64,000 nt of DNA from Myxococcales bacterium (GTDB taxonomy: Bacteria > Myxococcota_A > Polyangia > Nannocystales > Nannocystaceae), in assembly GCA_020633315.1 (NCBI GenBank), contig JACKDV010000007.1, positions 186,001 through 250,000 of the forward strand, in the 5' to 3' direction. A model generated the notes under the pieces. It was not told where the DNA came from, searched no databases, and saw only the letters and a program-made list of their open reading frames with translations. Shown here piece after piece: positions 8,239-17,361 of this stretch. Made by a program: the position numbers and the translations under genes. How positions within the stretch are numbered: position 1 is the stretch's first letter; each line of letters opens with the position of its first letter.

Positions 8239-9449
8239 CACCCTCGCTGTTGTCCGGCCGATGCCGATCGTGCCGGACAGGCGTCGAGAATTCTCTGGCG
8301 AGTGGGGGACTGGGGGTGCGCGGCGGCCCACGCCCGCGCCTCGCCTCGTGCCTGGGCGTGGTTGCCCTGGGCGCACAGGGCCTCCACCCGCAGCGCGGTG
8401 CGGAGATCCTCCAGCGGGCTGCCCGGGAAGCGCAGGGCGTGATCGTGCGTGGCCGCGAGGGCGCGGGCTGGATCGCCCTCGGCCAGCGCCCGGGTGGCGC
8501 GCTGGAGCAGGGCGTTCTGCTCGGCCAGGTCGTCGCCGCTCGCCTCGTCGGTGGTGGCGTGAGGCGGCGCGGCGCGGGTCGTCGTGGCGGAGGGTGGGGG
8601 CGACGACGTGCTCGTCGCGGGCTCCTCGGGGAGGGCGAGGGGCTCGTGGTCGTTGGGCGTGGGCTCGTGGTCGGCCGGCGTGACCCCGGCCTCGGGCGAG
8701 CGCAGAGGTGGCTCGTGGGCGTCGACGATCGCGGTCGGGCGCGCGGCGGGGCTCGGCTCCGCGGGGGGCCGCGACACCACCACGAGCCCCATCACCACCG
8801 CGGTGAGCGTGCCCCCGAGGGCGGCCGCGACGAGGCTCGTGCCCGTGCTGCCGAGCCCCAGCCATCCCGGCTCGGGCATCCGCAGCGAGGGCAGCAGGAG
8901 CGCCCAGCCCTGGGCCGTGGCCCGCGGCCGCTCCTCTCGCTCGCGACGGACGAGCTCGTCCCCTCCGCCGTGCTGGGCGAAGCGCTGCCTCAGCGATCGC
9001 ACGCGCCCGTAGGCGGTGCTCTTGTTGCAGCCGAGCGCCGCGGCGAGCTCGGGCCCCGTCAGGCCCTCGACCTCGGAGAGCACGAACAGCTCGCGGTCGC
9101 GGTCGGGCAGCTCGTCGAGGAAGCGATCGAGGTCGCGCAGCAGCGCCTGCGGCTCGCGGGGGATCGCGGCGGCGGGGCTGGTGGCGTGGGCGATGGCCTT
9201 GCGCTTGCGCTCCACCCTCCGTGCGCTCCGCCGGTAGTTGCTCGCCACGCCGCGGGCGATCCCGTAGAGCCACGGCCGCGGCGAGCCGCGGAGCTCGGCG
9301 TGCCGCCGGTACGCCACCACGAACGCATCCTGGGTGGCGTCGTCGACCCACGCCGGGGGCACGCCGAAGCGACGGACCGCCGCCCACACGAAGCCGTAGT
9401 GGTCGCGGTAGAACGCGCGGAATTCACGAGGAGTCGACGAACGAGGCAC
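8238..9449 (-). CDS. ECF sigma factor fused to a transmembrane and periplasmic domain
   Basis: 403 residues from a GTG start, against about 180-200 for a normal ECF sigma factor. Residues 9-77 form the sigma region 2 (FRAFYRDHYGFVWAAVRRFG, then DDATQDAFVVAY), and about 105-158 the region 4 helix-turn-helix (LSEVEGLTGPELAAALGCNKSTAYGRV). After this come one membrane helix (about 204-226), a long Pro/Glu/Thr linker and a C-terminal Ala-rich helical part (about 305-395) like a TPR segment. If the helix inserts, the C-terminus is periplasmic and the sigma factor is tethered to the membrane, so it could sense signals without a separate anti-sigma factor. It sits between an outer-membrane-like protein and a lipoprotein. 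Confidence 0.88.
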   Translation of the reverse strand: MPRSSTPREFRAFYRDHYGFVWAAVRRFGVPPAWVDDATQDAFVVAYRRHAELRGSPRPWLYGIARGVASNYRRSARRVERKRKAIAHATSPAAAIPREPQALLRDLDRFLDELPDRDRELFVLSEVEGLTGPELAAALGCNKSTAYGRVRSLRQRFAQHGGGDELVRREREERPRATAQGWALLLPSLRMPEPGWLGLGSTGTSLVAAALGGTLTAVVMGLVVVSRPPAEPSPAARPTAIVDAHEPPLRSPEAGVTPADHEPTPNDHEPLALPEEPATSTSSPPPSATTTRAAPPHATTDEASGDDLAEQNALLQRATRALAEGDPARALAATHDHALRFPGSPLEDLRTALRVEALCAQGNHAQARGEARAWAAAHPQSPTRQRILDACPARSASAGQQRG

Positions 9450-9480
9450 CCAACCAGCTCTTGTCCGGCCGGGGCCGATT

Positions 9481-10512
9481 CTATCGCCACGTGATCTCGA
9501 AACCCGCCAATGCCCGCAGCGAGCCCACCGACGGCCGAAACGCGAGCCTCTGGTCCACGAGCACCCTGGTCGCGACCACGCGCGCCACGCCCTCGAGCTC
9601 GAGCCACAGACCCACTCGGCCCAGGCTCCGCAGCACGCCCACCCGCGCCACGGGCCCGAGCCAGGGGCCGGTCACCGAGCGTGGCGTAGCGAGCGCGCGG
9701 CCGTCCGCGCGCAGGCCTCCCGCCTCCACCCCGCCGCACAGGGGCAGCGACCACGGACCCGCGCCGAGGCGGGCGCAGCCGAGCACCGCGACCACGCCCT
9801 GCTGGTAGAGCGCCGCCGTGCCGCCGGGGCCGTCGGCGCGGCGCGGCGCGAGGTAGGTGCCGGCGAGCATCAGTCGAGCGCGAGGCCAGTGCAGGCCCAC
9901 CGCCAGCCGCAGCGCCGCGGTCACGCCCGGCAGCGCCCCGAGCTCGGGTCCGAGGCCGCCGCGAAGCAGCAGGCCCGGGCGCGGGAGCGAGGGGCGGGGC
10001 TCGGTGCGCTCGGCGGGTCGATCCTCGACCGCGGGCGCCTCGTGGCGCTCGGGGGTCGACCGCGGCCCCGCGGGCTCCGGCGTGGGCTCGGGATCCGGCA
10101 CGCCGTCCTCGTCCGGGGTCGACTCGGGCTCGGGCTCGTCCGCGCCGGAGCCCGACAGCGCGGGATCGAGGGTGACCGCCACCACCAGCGCCGCCGAGTC
10201 GGCCAGGTCGTCGCAGGCCCGGGCCGACAGCTCGCGCGTGCCCGTGCGGCCGCGCAGCGAGGTCGTCAGCCGCAGCGAGAACCCGCCTTCGAACGCGCTC
10301 ACCGTGCCCTCGACCTCGAGCGTGCCCTCGCCCTCGGGGCGCCCCGCGGTGAGGGCCGCGATCCGAGCCTCGACGGCCGCTGCGTCGGGGCAGCCCGCGG
10401 GCGCCGACCACTGCAGGGCGTAGTCGGCCGGCGGCAGCTCCGAGCGCAGGGGTGGATCGAGCTCGGCGGGGGCCGAGCCGAGCGCCAGCACGACGGTGAG
10501 GGCCGCGATCAC
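9481..10512 (-). CDS. Putative outer-membrane/periplasmic protein with Pro/Glu-rich linker
   Basis: 343 residues with a GTG start and a short signal peptide (IAALTVVLALGSAPA). An N-terminal domain of about 110 residues contains two Cys (in APAGCPD and ARACDD). A Pro/Glu/Ser-rich linker follows (about 130-175). The C-terminal 160 residues alternate polar and hydrophobic residues with many Gly, and end in FEITWR with an aromatic near the C-terminus, as in beta-barrel outer membrane proteins. The gene is 31 bases upstream of the ECF sigma factor gene on the same strand, a layout seen repeatedly in myxobacteria. No named family recognised; the barrel is an inference. Confidence 0.75.
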   Translation of the reverse strand: MIAALTVVLALGSAPAELDPPLRSELPPADYALQWSAPAGCPDAAAVEARIAALTAGRPEGEGTLEVEGTVSAFEGGFSLRLTTSLRGRTGTRELSARACDDLADSAALVVAVTLDPALSGSGADEPEPESTPDEDGVPDPEPTPEPAGPRSTPERHEAPAVEDRPAERTEPRPSLPRPGLLLRGGLGPELGALPGVTAALRLAVGLHWPRARLMLAGTYLAPRRADGPGGTAALYQQGVVAVLGCARLGAGPWSLPLCGGVEAGGLRADGRALATPRSVTGPWLGPVARVGVLRSLGRVGLWLELEGVARVVATRVLVDQRLAFRPSVGSLRALAGFEITWR

Positions 10513-10593
10513 GCAGGCCGACGGTAGCAGACTCGCGCTCGCGCGTCGGAGCGGGTCGCGAGCCGCAGGGCCTTGCTCCGCGGGCGCGCGGGC

Positions 10594-11883
10594 TCAGGGC
10601 GTGGAGAGCACCAGGGTGACGATCTCGGGCGCCGACGAGGTCACGGCCAGGTCGAGCACGTCGTCGTCGTTGACGTCGCCGTGGTGCAGGGCGGCCGCGG
10701 GGGCGACCAGCATCACCTGCAGCAGCTCGGTCGGGGCCCCTCCCTCGAGGCCATAGACGCGCAGCGCGTTCTCCCCGGCGTGGCCGACCACCAGCACGTC
10801 ATGGCCGTCGCGGCGCAGGTCGGCGGCCAGCAGCACGCTCGGCCCCGCCCCGGTGCCCACCACTTGCTCGGCCTCGAAGCCCCCGGCGCCGTCGCTGCGC
10901 AGCACGCCGAGCACGTCGCCGTCGTCGGCGAGGTAGGCCAGATCCGTCCGGCCGTCCCCGTCGAGATCGCCGGCGACCACGGCCCGGGCCCCGCTGCTGC
11001 CGTCGGTCACGACCGCCGGCGTGCTCAGGCCCCCGCTGCCGTCGCCCATCGCCACCGCCACCCCGGGCTGGGCCCCGCGCAGGGCCAGCGCCACGTCGAG
11101 GTTGCCGTCGCCGTCGAGGTCGCCCAGCGCCAGGCCGTGTGCATCGGCGCCGGTGAGCACGGCGGGCTCGGGCGAGAGGCTGCCGTCGCCTCCGCCCAGC
11201 ACCACGAACAGCAGCCCCGTGGCGGCCGTGCCCACCACCGCGTCCATGGCCCCGTCGCCGTCGAGGTCGCCCAGCGCCAGCGCCTGGGGATCGGAGCCCA
11301 CCACCACCTGGTCGGAGCTGGCGAACGAGGCCCCGCCGCTGCCCAGCAGCAGCCGCAGCGGGCCGCCGCTCTCCAGCGCGGCCATGTCCAGCTCGCCGTC
11401 GCCGTCGAAGTCGGCCAGCTCGAAGCGCAGGCCTCCCACGGCGGCGTCGAAGATCGCGGGGCCGAAGTTGCCCCCGCCGTCGCCTGCGTGCACCACCACC
11501 TGGCTCGCCGCGAGGTAGACCAGATCGACGGAGGCGTTGCCGGTCACGTCGCCCAGCCGCGCCGAGGCGGGCGGGTCGTTGGCCATCACCACCGAGGTGT
11601 CCCCGTAGCAGAGCTCGCCCGGCACCGGCGTGCCGTCACCGCACATCGGCGGGGGCAGCTCGCCGGTGTCGGTCGCCGTCTCGTCGCCGGTGCCCGCGGT
11701 GGGCCCCGAGCCCGCCGTGGCGTCGGCGCCCCCGCTGGTCGAGTCGTCCGCGGTCGGTCCCGGGCCGATCGTGTCGTCCGTGCCGGGGGTGGTCGTGCCC
11801 GAGCTCGGCGGTGGGGTCGAGTCCTCGAAGCATCCGCTGGCGATCGCCGCCACGAGCACGCCGAGCTGGCCACGCATCCGCAT
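10594..11883 (-). CDS. FG-GAP/VCBS-repeat lipoprotein
   Basis: 429 residues starting MRMRGQLG. The signal peptide ends in the lipobox AIASGC, followed by a Thr/Ser/Pro-rich linker to about residue 75. The rest consists of repeated segments with the calcium-binding FG-GAP signature (for example LADFDGDGELDMAAL, LGDLDGDGAMDAVVG, LGDLDGDGNLDVALAL, AGDLDGDGRTDLAYL), predicting a seven-bladed beta-propeller on the outer surface. Such proteins act in adhesion or cell-surface binding, but the ligand here is unknown. A TACCGT box 6 bases before the ATG suggests leaderless transcription. The plus-strand gene at 40023 encodes a similar protein. Confidence 0.88.
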   Translation of the reverse strand: MRMRGQLGVLVAAIASGCFEDSTPPPSSGTTTPGTDDTIGPGPTADDSTSGGADATAGSGPTAGTGDETATDTGELPPPMCGDGTPVPGELCYGDTSVVMANDPPASARLGDVTGNASVDLVYLAASQVVVHAGDGGGNFGPAIFDAAVGGLRFELADFDGDGELDMAALESGGPLRLLLGSGGASFASSDQVVVGSDPQALALGDLDGDGAMDAVVGTAATGLLFVVLGGGDGSLSPEPAVLTGADAHGLALGDLDGDGNLDVALALRGAQPGVAVAMGDGSGGLSTPAVVTDGSSGARAVVAGDLDGDGRTDLAYLADDGDVLGVLRSDGAGGFEAEQVVGTGAGPSVLLAADLRRDGHDVLVVGHAGENALRVYGLEGGAPTELLQVMLVAPAAALHHGDVNDDDVLDLAVTSSAPEIVTLVLSTP

Positions 11884-11889
11884 GGCCCG

Positions 11890-11895
11890 ACGGTA
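11890..11895 (-). promoter_or_regulatory. Putative -10 box giving a leaderless transcript
   Basis: TACCGT on the minus strand, exactly 6 bases before the ATG at 11883, so a transcript started in the usual position would begin with the start codon. The 6-base spacer is CGGGCC, nearly the same as at 33149-33154. No convincing -35 box. Confidence 0.35.
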
Positions 11896-12097
11896 CCCGC
11901 CCTCGCTCGGGGCGTCGCCCCCTTTCGTCGGTCGGGCGGGCGAGGAACGCGCTGGCGGGCGCGATCGGCCGCACGCGAGCCGAGACGATGCGAGGCGCGA
12001 GCTCGCGGAGCGATCGACTCGTCGGGACCGCCGCCCTCGTCGAGCCGCCGGTGCGAGCACGGATCCTGCCGACCGTGCGATCACCGTCGCGGGGCTG

Positions 12098-13186
12098 CTA
12101 GCCGCGGCGCTGGGTCGGGTCGAGGTACCGCACCACGCGATAGGCCTGGTAGCTGCGCCCCGGCTCCTTGGGCGACTCGGCGTAGGCCTCGAACACCACG
12201 GCATCGAAGTGCTTGGCCAGCTCGGGGAAGCGTCGCCGAACCTCCTCCACCAGCGCGTCGGCGTCCTGGTCGAGCAGGTCCTTCACCAGGCCCTGGGGAC
12301 TGACGTACTTGATCACGGGCGAGATCTCGGCCCCGGTGGCGACCAGCGAGACGTCCTCGATCTGGAACCGGGCATCACCGAGGGTCCAGGTGCCGGTCTC
12401 CCGCTCGAACAGCTTGTCGCGCTGGATCGCGCCGATCTTCTCCTCGATGCGATCGTGCAGCGCCGACTCCACCGCGGCCCCGCGATCGCTGAGGGTCTGC
12501 GCGAGGCCGAGCAGCAGGTAGCCCACCAGCACCTTGCGCTCGCGCATGTACACGTCGGCCGCGATCTCGTAGGCGGCCGCGCCCTTGCCCCGGTAGCGGC
12601 TGGGGTTGACCTGGATCCCCAGCAGGCGCCAGCGATCGCCGCGCTTGCGGAGCTGGATGGTGGTCGCGGTCTCCACCGTGCCCCGGGCGCTGAGCAGGAT
12701 CACCACCGCCACGTCCTCGTCCCCCGCGTTGACCAGCAGGGTGAAGCGATCGGGATCGTCGGGCGCCCCGCACTGCGCCTTGGCCAGGTCGTTGCTGCCG
12801 CCCTCGATGCTCACCAGGTGCACCCGGTCCACGACCGACTCGCCCGGGGTCATGGCCGAGCGCTGCTGCATGGCGCGCAGCGCCTCCATGAACGCCTCGC
12901 GCTGCCCTTCGTTGCGGGCCTGCGGGTGCAGCTCCTCCCACAGCGGATCGAGCCTGCCCTCGCGCAGGTCCTGCAGCAGCGCGCGAGCGCGGGTCTCCAC
13001 CTCCTCGCGCACGGTCGCATCCACGGCGTCGTCGCTCTTGCACTCGACCGAGATGGTCTGGCTGCGCTCGGCGGCGTCCGTCTTGGTGGTCGGGGCGGTA
13101 TCGGGCTCCGCGCTACAGGCCAGCAGCAGCACCGAGAGCAGCACGGACGACGTCGAGGAGCCCAGGCGGGCAATCGAGGCGCGCAT
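12098..13186 (-). CDS. Putative lipoprotein of unknown function
   Basis: 362 residues from the ATG at 13186. The signal peptide has a lipobox VLLLAC followed by SAE. The mature protein is mixed alpha/beta and charged, with one CKSDDAVDATVREEVETRAR helix early on, a central region with VNAGDEDVAVVILLSARGT and a predominantly helical C-terminal half (YMRERKVLVGYLLLGLAQTL, then ALVEEVRRRFPELAKHF). No catalytic signature was recognised. It is a separate transcription unit, convergent with nothing and followed on the same strand by the FG-GAP lipoprotein 214 bases downstream. Confidence 0.8.
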   Translation of the reverse strand: MRASIARLGSSTSSVLLSVLLLACSAEPDTAPTTKTDAAERSQTISVECKSDDAVDATVREEVETRARALLQDLREGRLDPLWEELHPQARNEGQREAFMEALRAMQQRSAMTPGESVVDRVHLVSIEGGSNDLAKAQCGAPDDPDRFTLLVNAGDEDVAVVILLSARGTVETATTIQLRKRGDRWRLLGIQVNPSRYRGKGAAAYEIAADVYMRERKVLVGYLLLGLAQTLSDRGAAVESALHDRIEEKIGAIQRDKLFERETGTWTLGDARFQIEDVSLVATGAEISPVIKYVSPQGLVKDLLDQDADALVEEVRRRFPELAKHFDAVVFEAYAESPKEPGRSYQAYRVVRYLDPTQRRG

Positions 13187-13419
13187 CGGCTCGCTTCTAG
13201 CACGCACCCGCCCGCGATCACGATGCGCGAGGGACCGATGCCGAGCGCCGCGGGCCGGACCATCGCTCGGCGCTCCCGAGCGGCAGGCGCGCCCGCGGCC
13301 GGCCGTGTGCCCCCGCTGCGACCCGGGGCGATCCTCGAGCCGCCGCCTTGGCGCGGATGGGCTATAGTGGAGAAACCTGGGGACGATCGGCGTTCCGAAG
13401 CCTCCGGCCGCAGCCACGC

Positions 13420-14613
13420 ATGACCGACCTCGGCAGCCCGATCGACGATCCCAGCGCGGCGCTCGAGCGGCTCGAAGCCTCCGAGGTGCAGGCCGAGCCG
13501 GGGCGTCGGCGTCGCATGGCCTCCTGGGTCGGTCGTCACGGCGACGACGTGGTGCGTCGGCTGCTGCGGGGGCTCTACCTGCGCCGAGGGATCCCGTACA
13601 TGTCCCGGGCCGAGCTCGAGCGGGCCTTCGCGGTGCTGCGGGTCTACACCGATCCCGAGGTGCTCGCCGATCCCGATCGCCTGCTCGCCCCGCCGTCGCG
13701 GCTGCCGGTGGTCGGCGCCCGCTGGCGTCGGCCGGTGCGGGGCGGCATGCACTCGCACCTCACCTTCCCCACGCCCTACCGCCCGGTGCATCGGCTCTAC
13801 GGCGCCGAGTTCCGCCGCTACGACAACCTCGACACCGTGCACCTGTTCGCGTGGACCCACGCCCGGCCCGCGCGCGCGTCGATCCTCGTCACCCACGGCT
13901 GGGCGGTGGGGCGCAAGCAGATCCACGAGCGCGAGTTCGGCCTGCCGCACCTCTTCCGCCGCCTGGGCCTCGACGTCTACTTCTACGTGATGCCCTTCCA
14001 CTGGCTGCGGCGGCCCACGGGCGTGCGCTTCTCGGGCGAGCTGCACCCCTCGCCCAACCTCATGCGCACCAACGAGACCTTCATCCAGAAGGTGCTCGAG
14101 CTGCGCACGGCCCTGCGGTGGATCAAGGCCCGCAACCCGGCCCCGCTGGGGATGATGGGCTCGAGCCTCGGGGGCTACACCACCGCGCTGCTCGCCTCGC
14201 TCGAGGGCTCGCTGGACTTCGCGGTGCCCGTGCTGCCCCCGGCCTCGCTCGCCGATCTGTTCTGGACCGCGAGCGAGGGCGACCCCGTGCTCGACAAGGT
14301 GGCCGAGATGGGCATGACCCGCGAGCGCTTCGTGAAGGCGTGGGCGCTGCACAGCCCGCTCAGCTACCAGCCCAAGGTGCCCTGGCGCGGTCGCTTCCTG
14401 GTGGAGGCGGCGGGCGACAACCTGGTGACGACCGAGCACACCGACTCGCTGTGGGAGCACTGGGGTCGACCGCGGCGCTACTCGTTCGCGGGCGGGCACA
14501 TCCTGCAGGTGTATCGCTCCGACTATCACCGCGAGCTCGGGCGCTTCCTGGCCGACCTCGGCGTGGTGGATCCCGAGCGGCTCGAGCCGCGCCGTCGCCT
14601 CGGCGGGCGCTGA
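13420..14613 (+). CDS. Alpha/beta hydrolase (serine esterase/peptidase-like)
   Basis: 397 residues from the ATG at 13420 (an in-frame ATG further upstream at 13348 gives an unlikely basic extension). The alpha/beta-hydrolase core begins near residue 135 with ASILVTHGWAVGRKQ, the nucleophile elbow is GSSLGG (Ser in GMMGSSLGGYTTALL), the acid is probably Asp in EAAGDNL, and the His lies in FAGGHILQ. It has no signal peptide, so a cytoplasmic enzyme acting on an ester or lipid is likely. A TATAGT hexamer at 13363-13368 could be its -10 box. It is monocistronic; the sigma54 activator gene follows after 202 bases. Substrate unknown. Confidence 0.85.
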   Translation: MTDLGSPIDDPSAALERLEASEVQAEPGRRRRMASWVGRHGDDVVRRLLRGLYLRRGIPYMSRAELERAFAVLRVYTDPEVLADPDRLLAPPSRLPVVGARWRRPVRGGMHSHLTFPTPYRPVHRLYGAEFRRYDNLDTVHLFAWTHARPARASILVTHGWAVGRKQIHEREFGLPHLFRRLGLDVYFYVMPFHWLRRPTGVRFSGELHPSPNLMRTNETFIQKVLELRTALRWIKARNPAPLGMMGSSLGGYTTALLASLEGSLDFAVPVLPPASLADLFWTASEGDPVLDKVAEMGMTRERFVKAWALHSPLSYQPKVPWRGRFLVEAAGDNLVTTEHTDSLWEHWGRPRRYSFAGGHILQVYRSDYHRELGRFLADLGVVDPERLEPRRRLGGR

Positions 14614-14684
14614 GCGGGCGAGCCGATGCTGCGGCCAGGGCGCCTTCCGGCCTCCGGTGGCCTCCCAGGCCTTCCCCGGCCCGA

Positions 14685-14720
14685 TTGACAGCTTGTCACG
14701 GCCGACCCGACACGGTGACA
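14685..14720. promoter_or_regulatory. Clustered TGACA/TGTCA inverted repeats upstream of the response regulator
   Basis: TGACA-GCT-TGTCA (14686-14698) is a perfect short palindrome, and TGTCAC (14694-14699) pairs again with GTGACA (14715-14720). These lie about 100 bases before the response-regulator start and could be an operator for it and the type II secretion operon. TTGACA at 14685-14690 also resembles a -35 box but has no well-spaced -10 box. Confidence 0.25.
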
Positions 14721-14815
14721 TTGCGGCCCGCTAGGCTTGCCGAAGCCCTGGCCAAGCGCGCGAGAACAGGGAATTGTCCCCCGCGGCGCGGTTCTTGCTC
14801 AGGGTTGCGGCACCC

Positions 14816-16261
<1,446 letters not shown>

Positions 16262-16281
16262 GCTGCTGATCGGCCCTCGCC

Positions 16282-17361
16282 ATGGAAGCGCTCTTCAAGA
16301 AGTACTTCTGGGTCATCAAGACCCTGGGCATCGCCGCCGCCTGCGGGCTGGCGGCGAGCGCCGTGACCACGCAGGTGGGGTCGATGCTGCTGTTCGAGTC
16401 CGAGGCCGACACCGACGGCGAGGGCGGCACCGACGGCGATACCGACGGCGAGGCCGAGGACGACGAGGACGAGGACGGCAAGTCGAAGGCCAAGACGAGG
16501 TCCAAGAGCTTCAGCTTCGACGAGAGCGCCTTCGGGGTGACCGACGACAGCCAGCGGGCCAAGGCCAAGAACCAGGTCGCCACGCGGATCAACAAGCGCA
16601 ACATCTTCTGTCCCGGCTGCGTGCCCGAGGGGGCCGAGGCCGAGGCCACGCCGGGCACCCCCGACGCGCTCGGCACCCCCGGCGTGGGCTCGTCGATCCA
16701 GCCGGGCGAGACCAAGTCCAAGCTGCCCCTGCGCCTGATGGCGACGATGGAGGCCGAGGACCCCGAGTACTCCTTCGCGACCATCCTCGACGAGCAGGAG
16801 GGCATCGCCGGGCTCTACGGGCGCGGCGACCAGATCCGCGCCGGGGTGGTCGTGACCGGCATCGACCAGGCGATCGTCCACCTGCGCAACAACGCGGCGC
16901 TCGAGTACCTCGAGCTGGGGGTCGAGCCCCCGCCGCCTCCCGCGGTGCCCAGCTCCAGCGCCGCCAAGCCGACGACCACCGAGCCGCCCAAGAACGACCG
17001 CGCGATCCCAGGGGCCGAGGAGGCGATCAACTGCCCCTCGGAGAACACCTGCGTCATCGAGCGGGCCTTCGTGGAGCAGCTGCTGGCCAACCCGGCCCTG
17101 CTCGCCAAGCAGGCGCGGATCGTGCCCAAGCAGAAGGACGACGAGGTCCTCGGCTACAAGCTCTACGGCATCCGCCGTGGCTCCCTCCCCAAGCTCCTCG
17201 GCCTCAAGAACGGTGACATGATCACCGCCGTCAACGGCGAGGAGCTCAAGGGCATGGACAAGGCCATGGCGCTCTACACCAAGCTGCGGCGCGCTTCGAA
17301 CCTCTCGGTGTCGATCGAGCGCAAGGGCCAGACCATCAACAAGGAGATCCAGATCCAATGA
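16282..17361 (+). CDS. gspC: Type II secretion system protein GspC
   Basis: 359 residues. It has a short cytoplasmic N-terminus and an inner-membrane helix (about 12-36), then an unusually acidic Asp/Glu/Gly stretch (about 40-65). The homology region follows (NQVATRINKRNIFCPGC, about 94-113), where the family contacts the secretin N0 domain. After a Pro/Thr linker comes a C-terminal PDZ domain (about 270-358, with YKLYGIRRGSLPKLLGLKNG and DMITAVNGEEL). GspC couples the inner-membrane platform to the GspD channel. Its stop overlaps the gspD start (ATGA). The acidic insert is longer than in typical GspC. Confidence 0.93.
   Translation: MEALFKKYFWVIKTLGIAAACGLAASAVTTQVGSMLLFESEADTDGEGGTDGDTDGEAEDDEDEDGKSKAKTRSKSFSFDESAFGVTDDSQRAKAKNQVATRINKRNIFCPGCVPEGAEAEATPGTPDALGTPGVGSSIQPGETKSKLPLRLMATMEAEDPEYSFATILDEQEGIAGLYGRGDQIRAGVVVTGIDQAIVHLRNNAALEYLELGVEPPPPPAVPSSSAAKPTTTEPPKNDRAIPGAEEAINCPSENTCVIERAFVEQLLANPALLAKQARIVPKQKDDEVLGYKLYGIRRGSLPKLLGLKNGDMITAVNGEELKGMDKAMALYTKLRRASNLSVSIERKGQTINKEIQIQ

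Noticed and set aside
13363..13368. TATAGT as a full promoter for the alpha/beta hydrolase gene
   Set aside because: No acceptable -35 box at 16-18 bases, so it is not listed as a feature.
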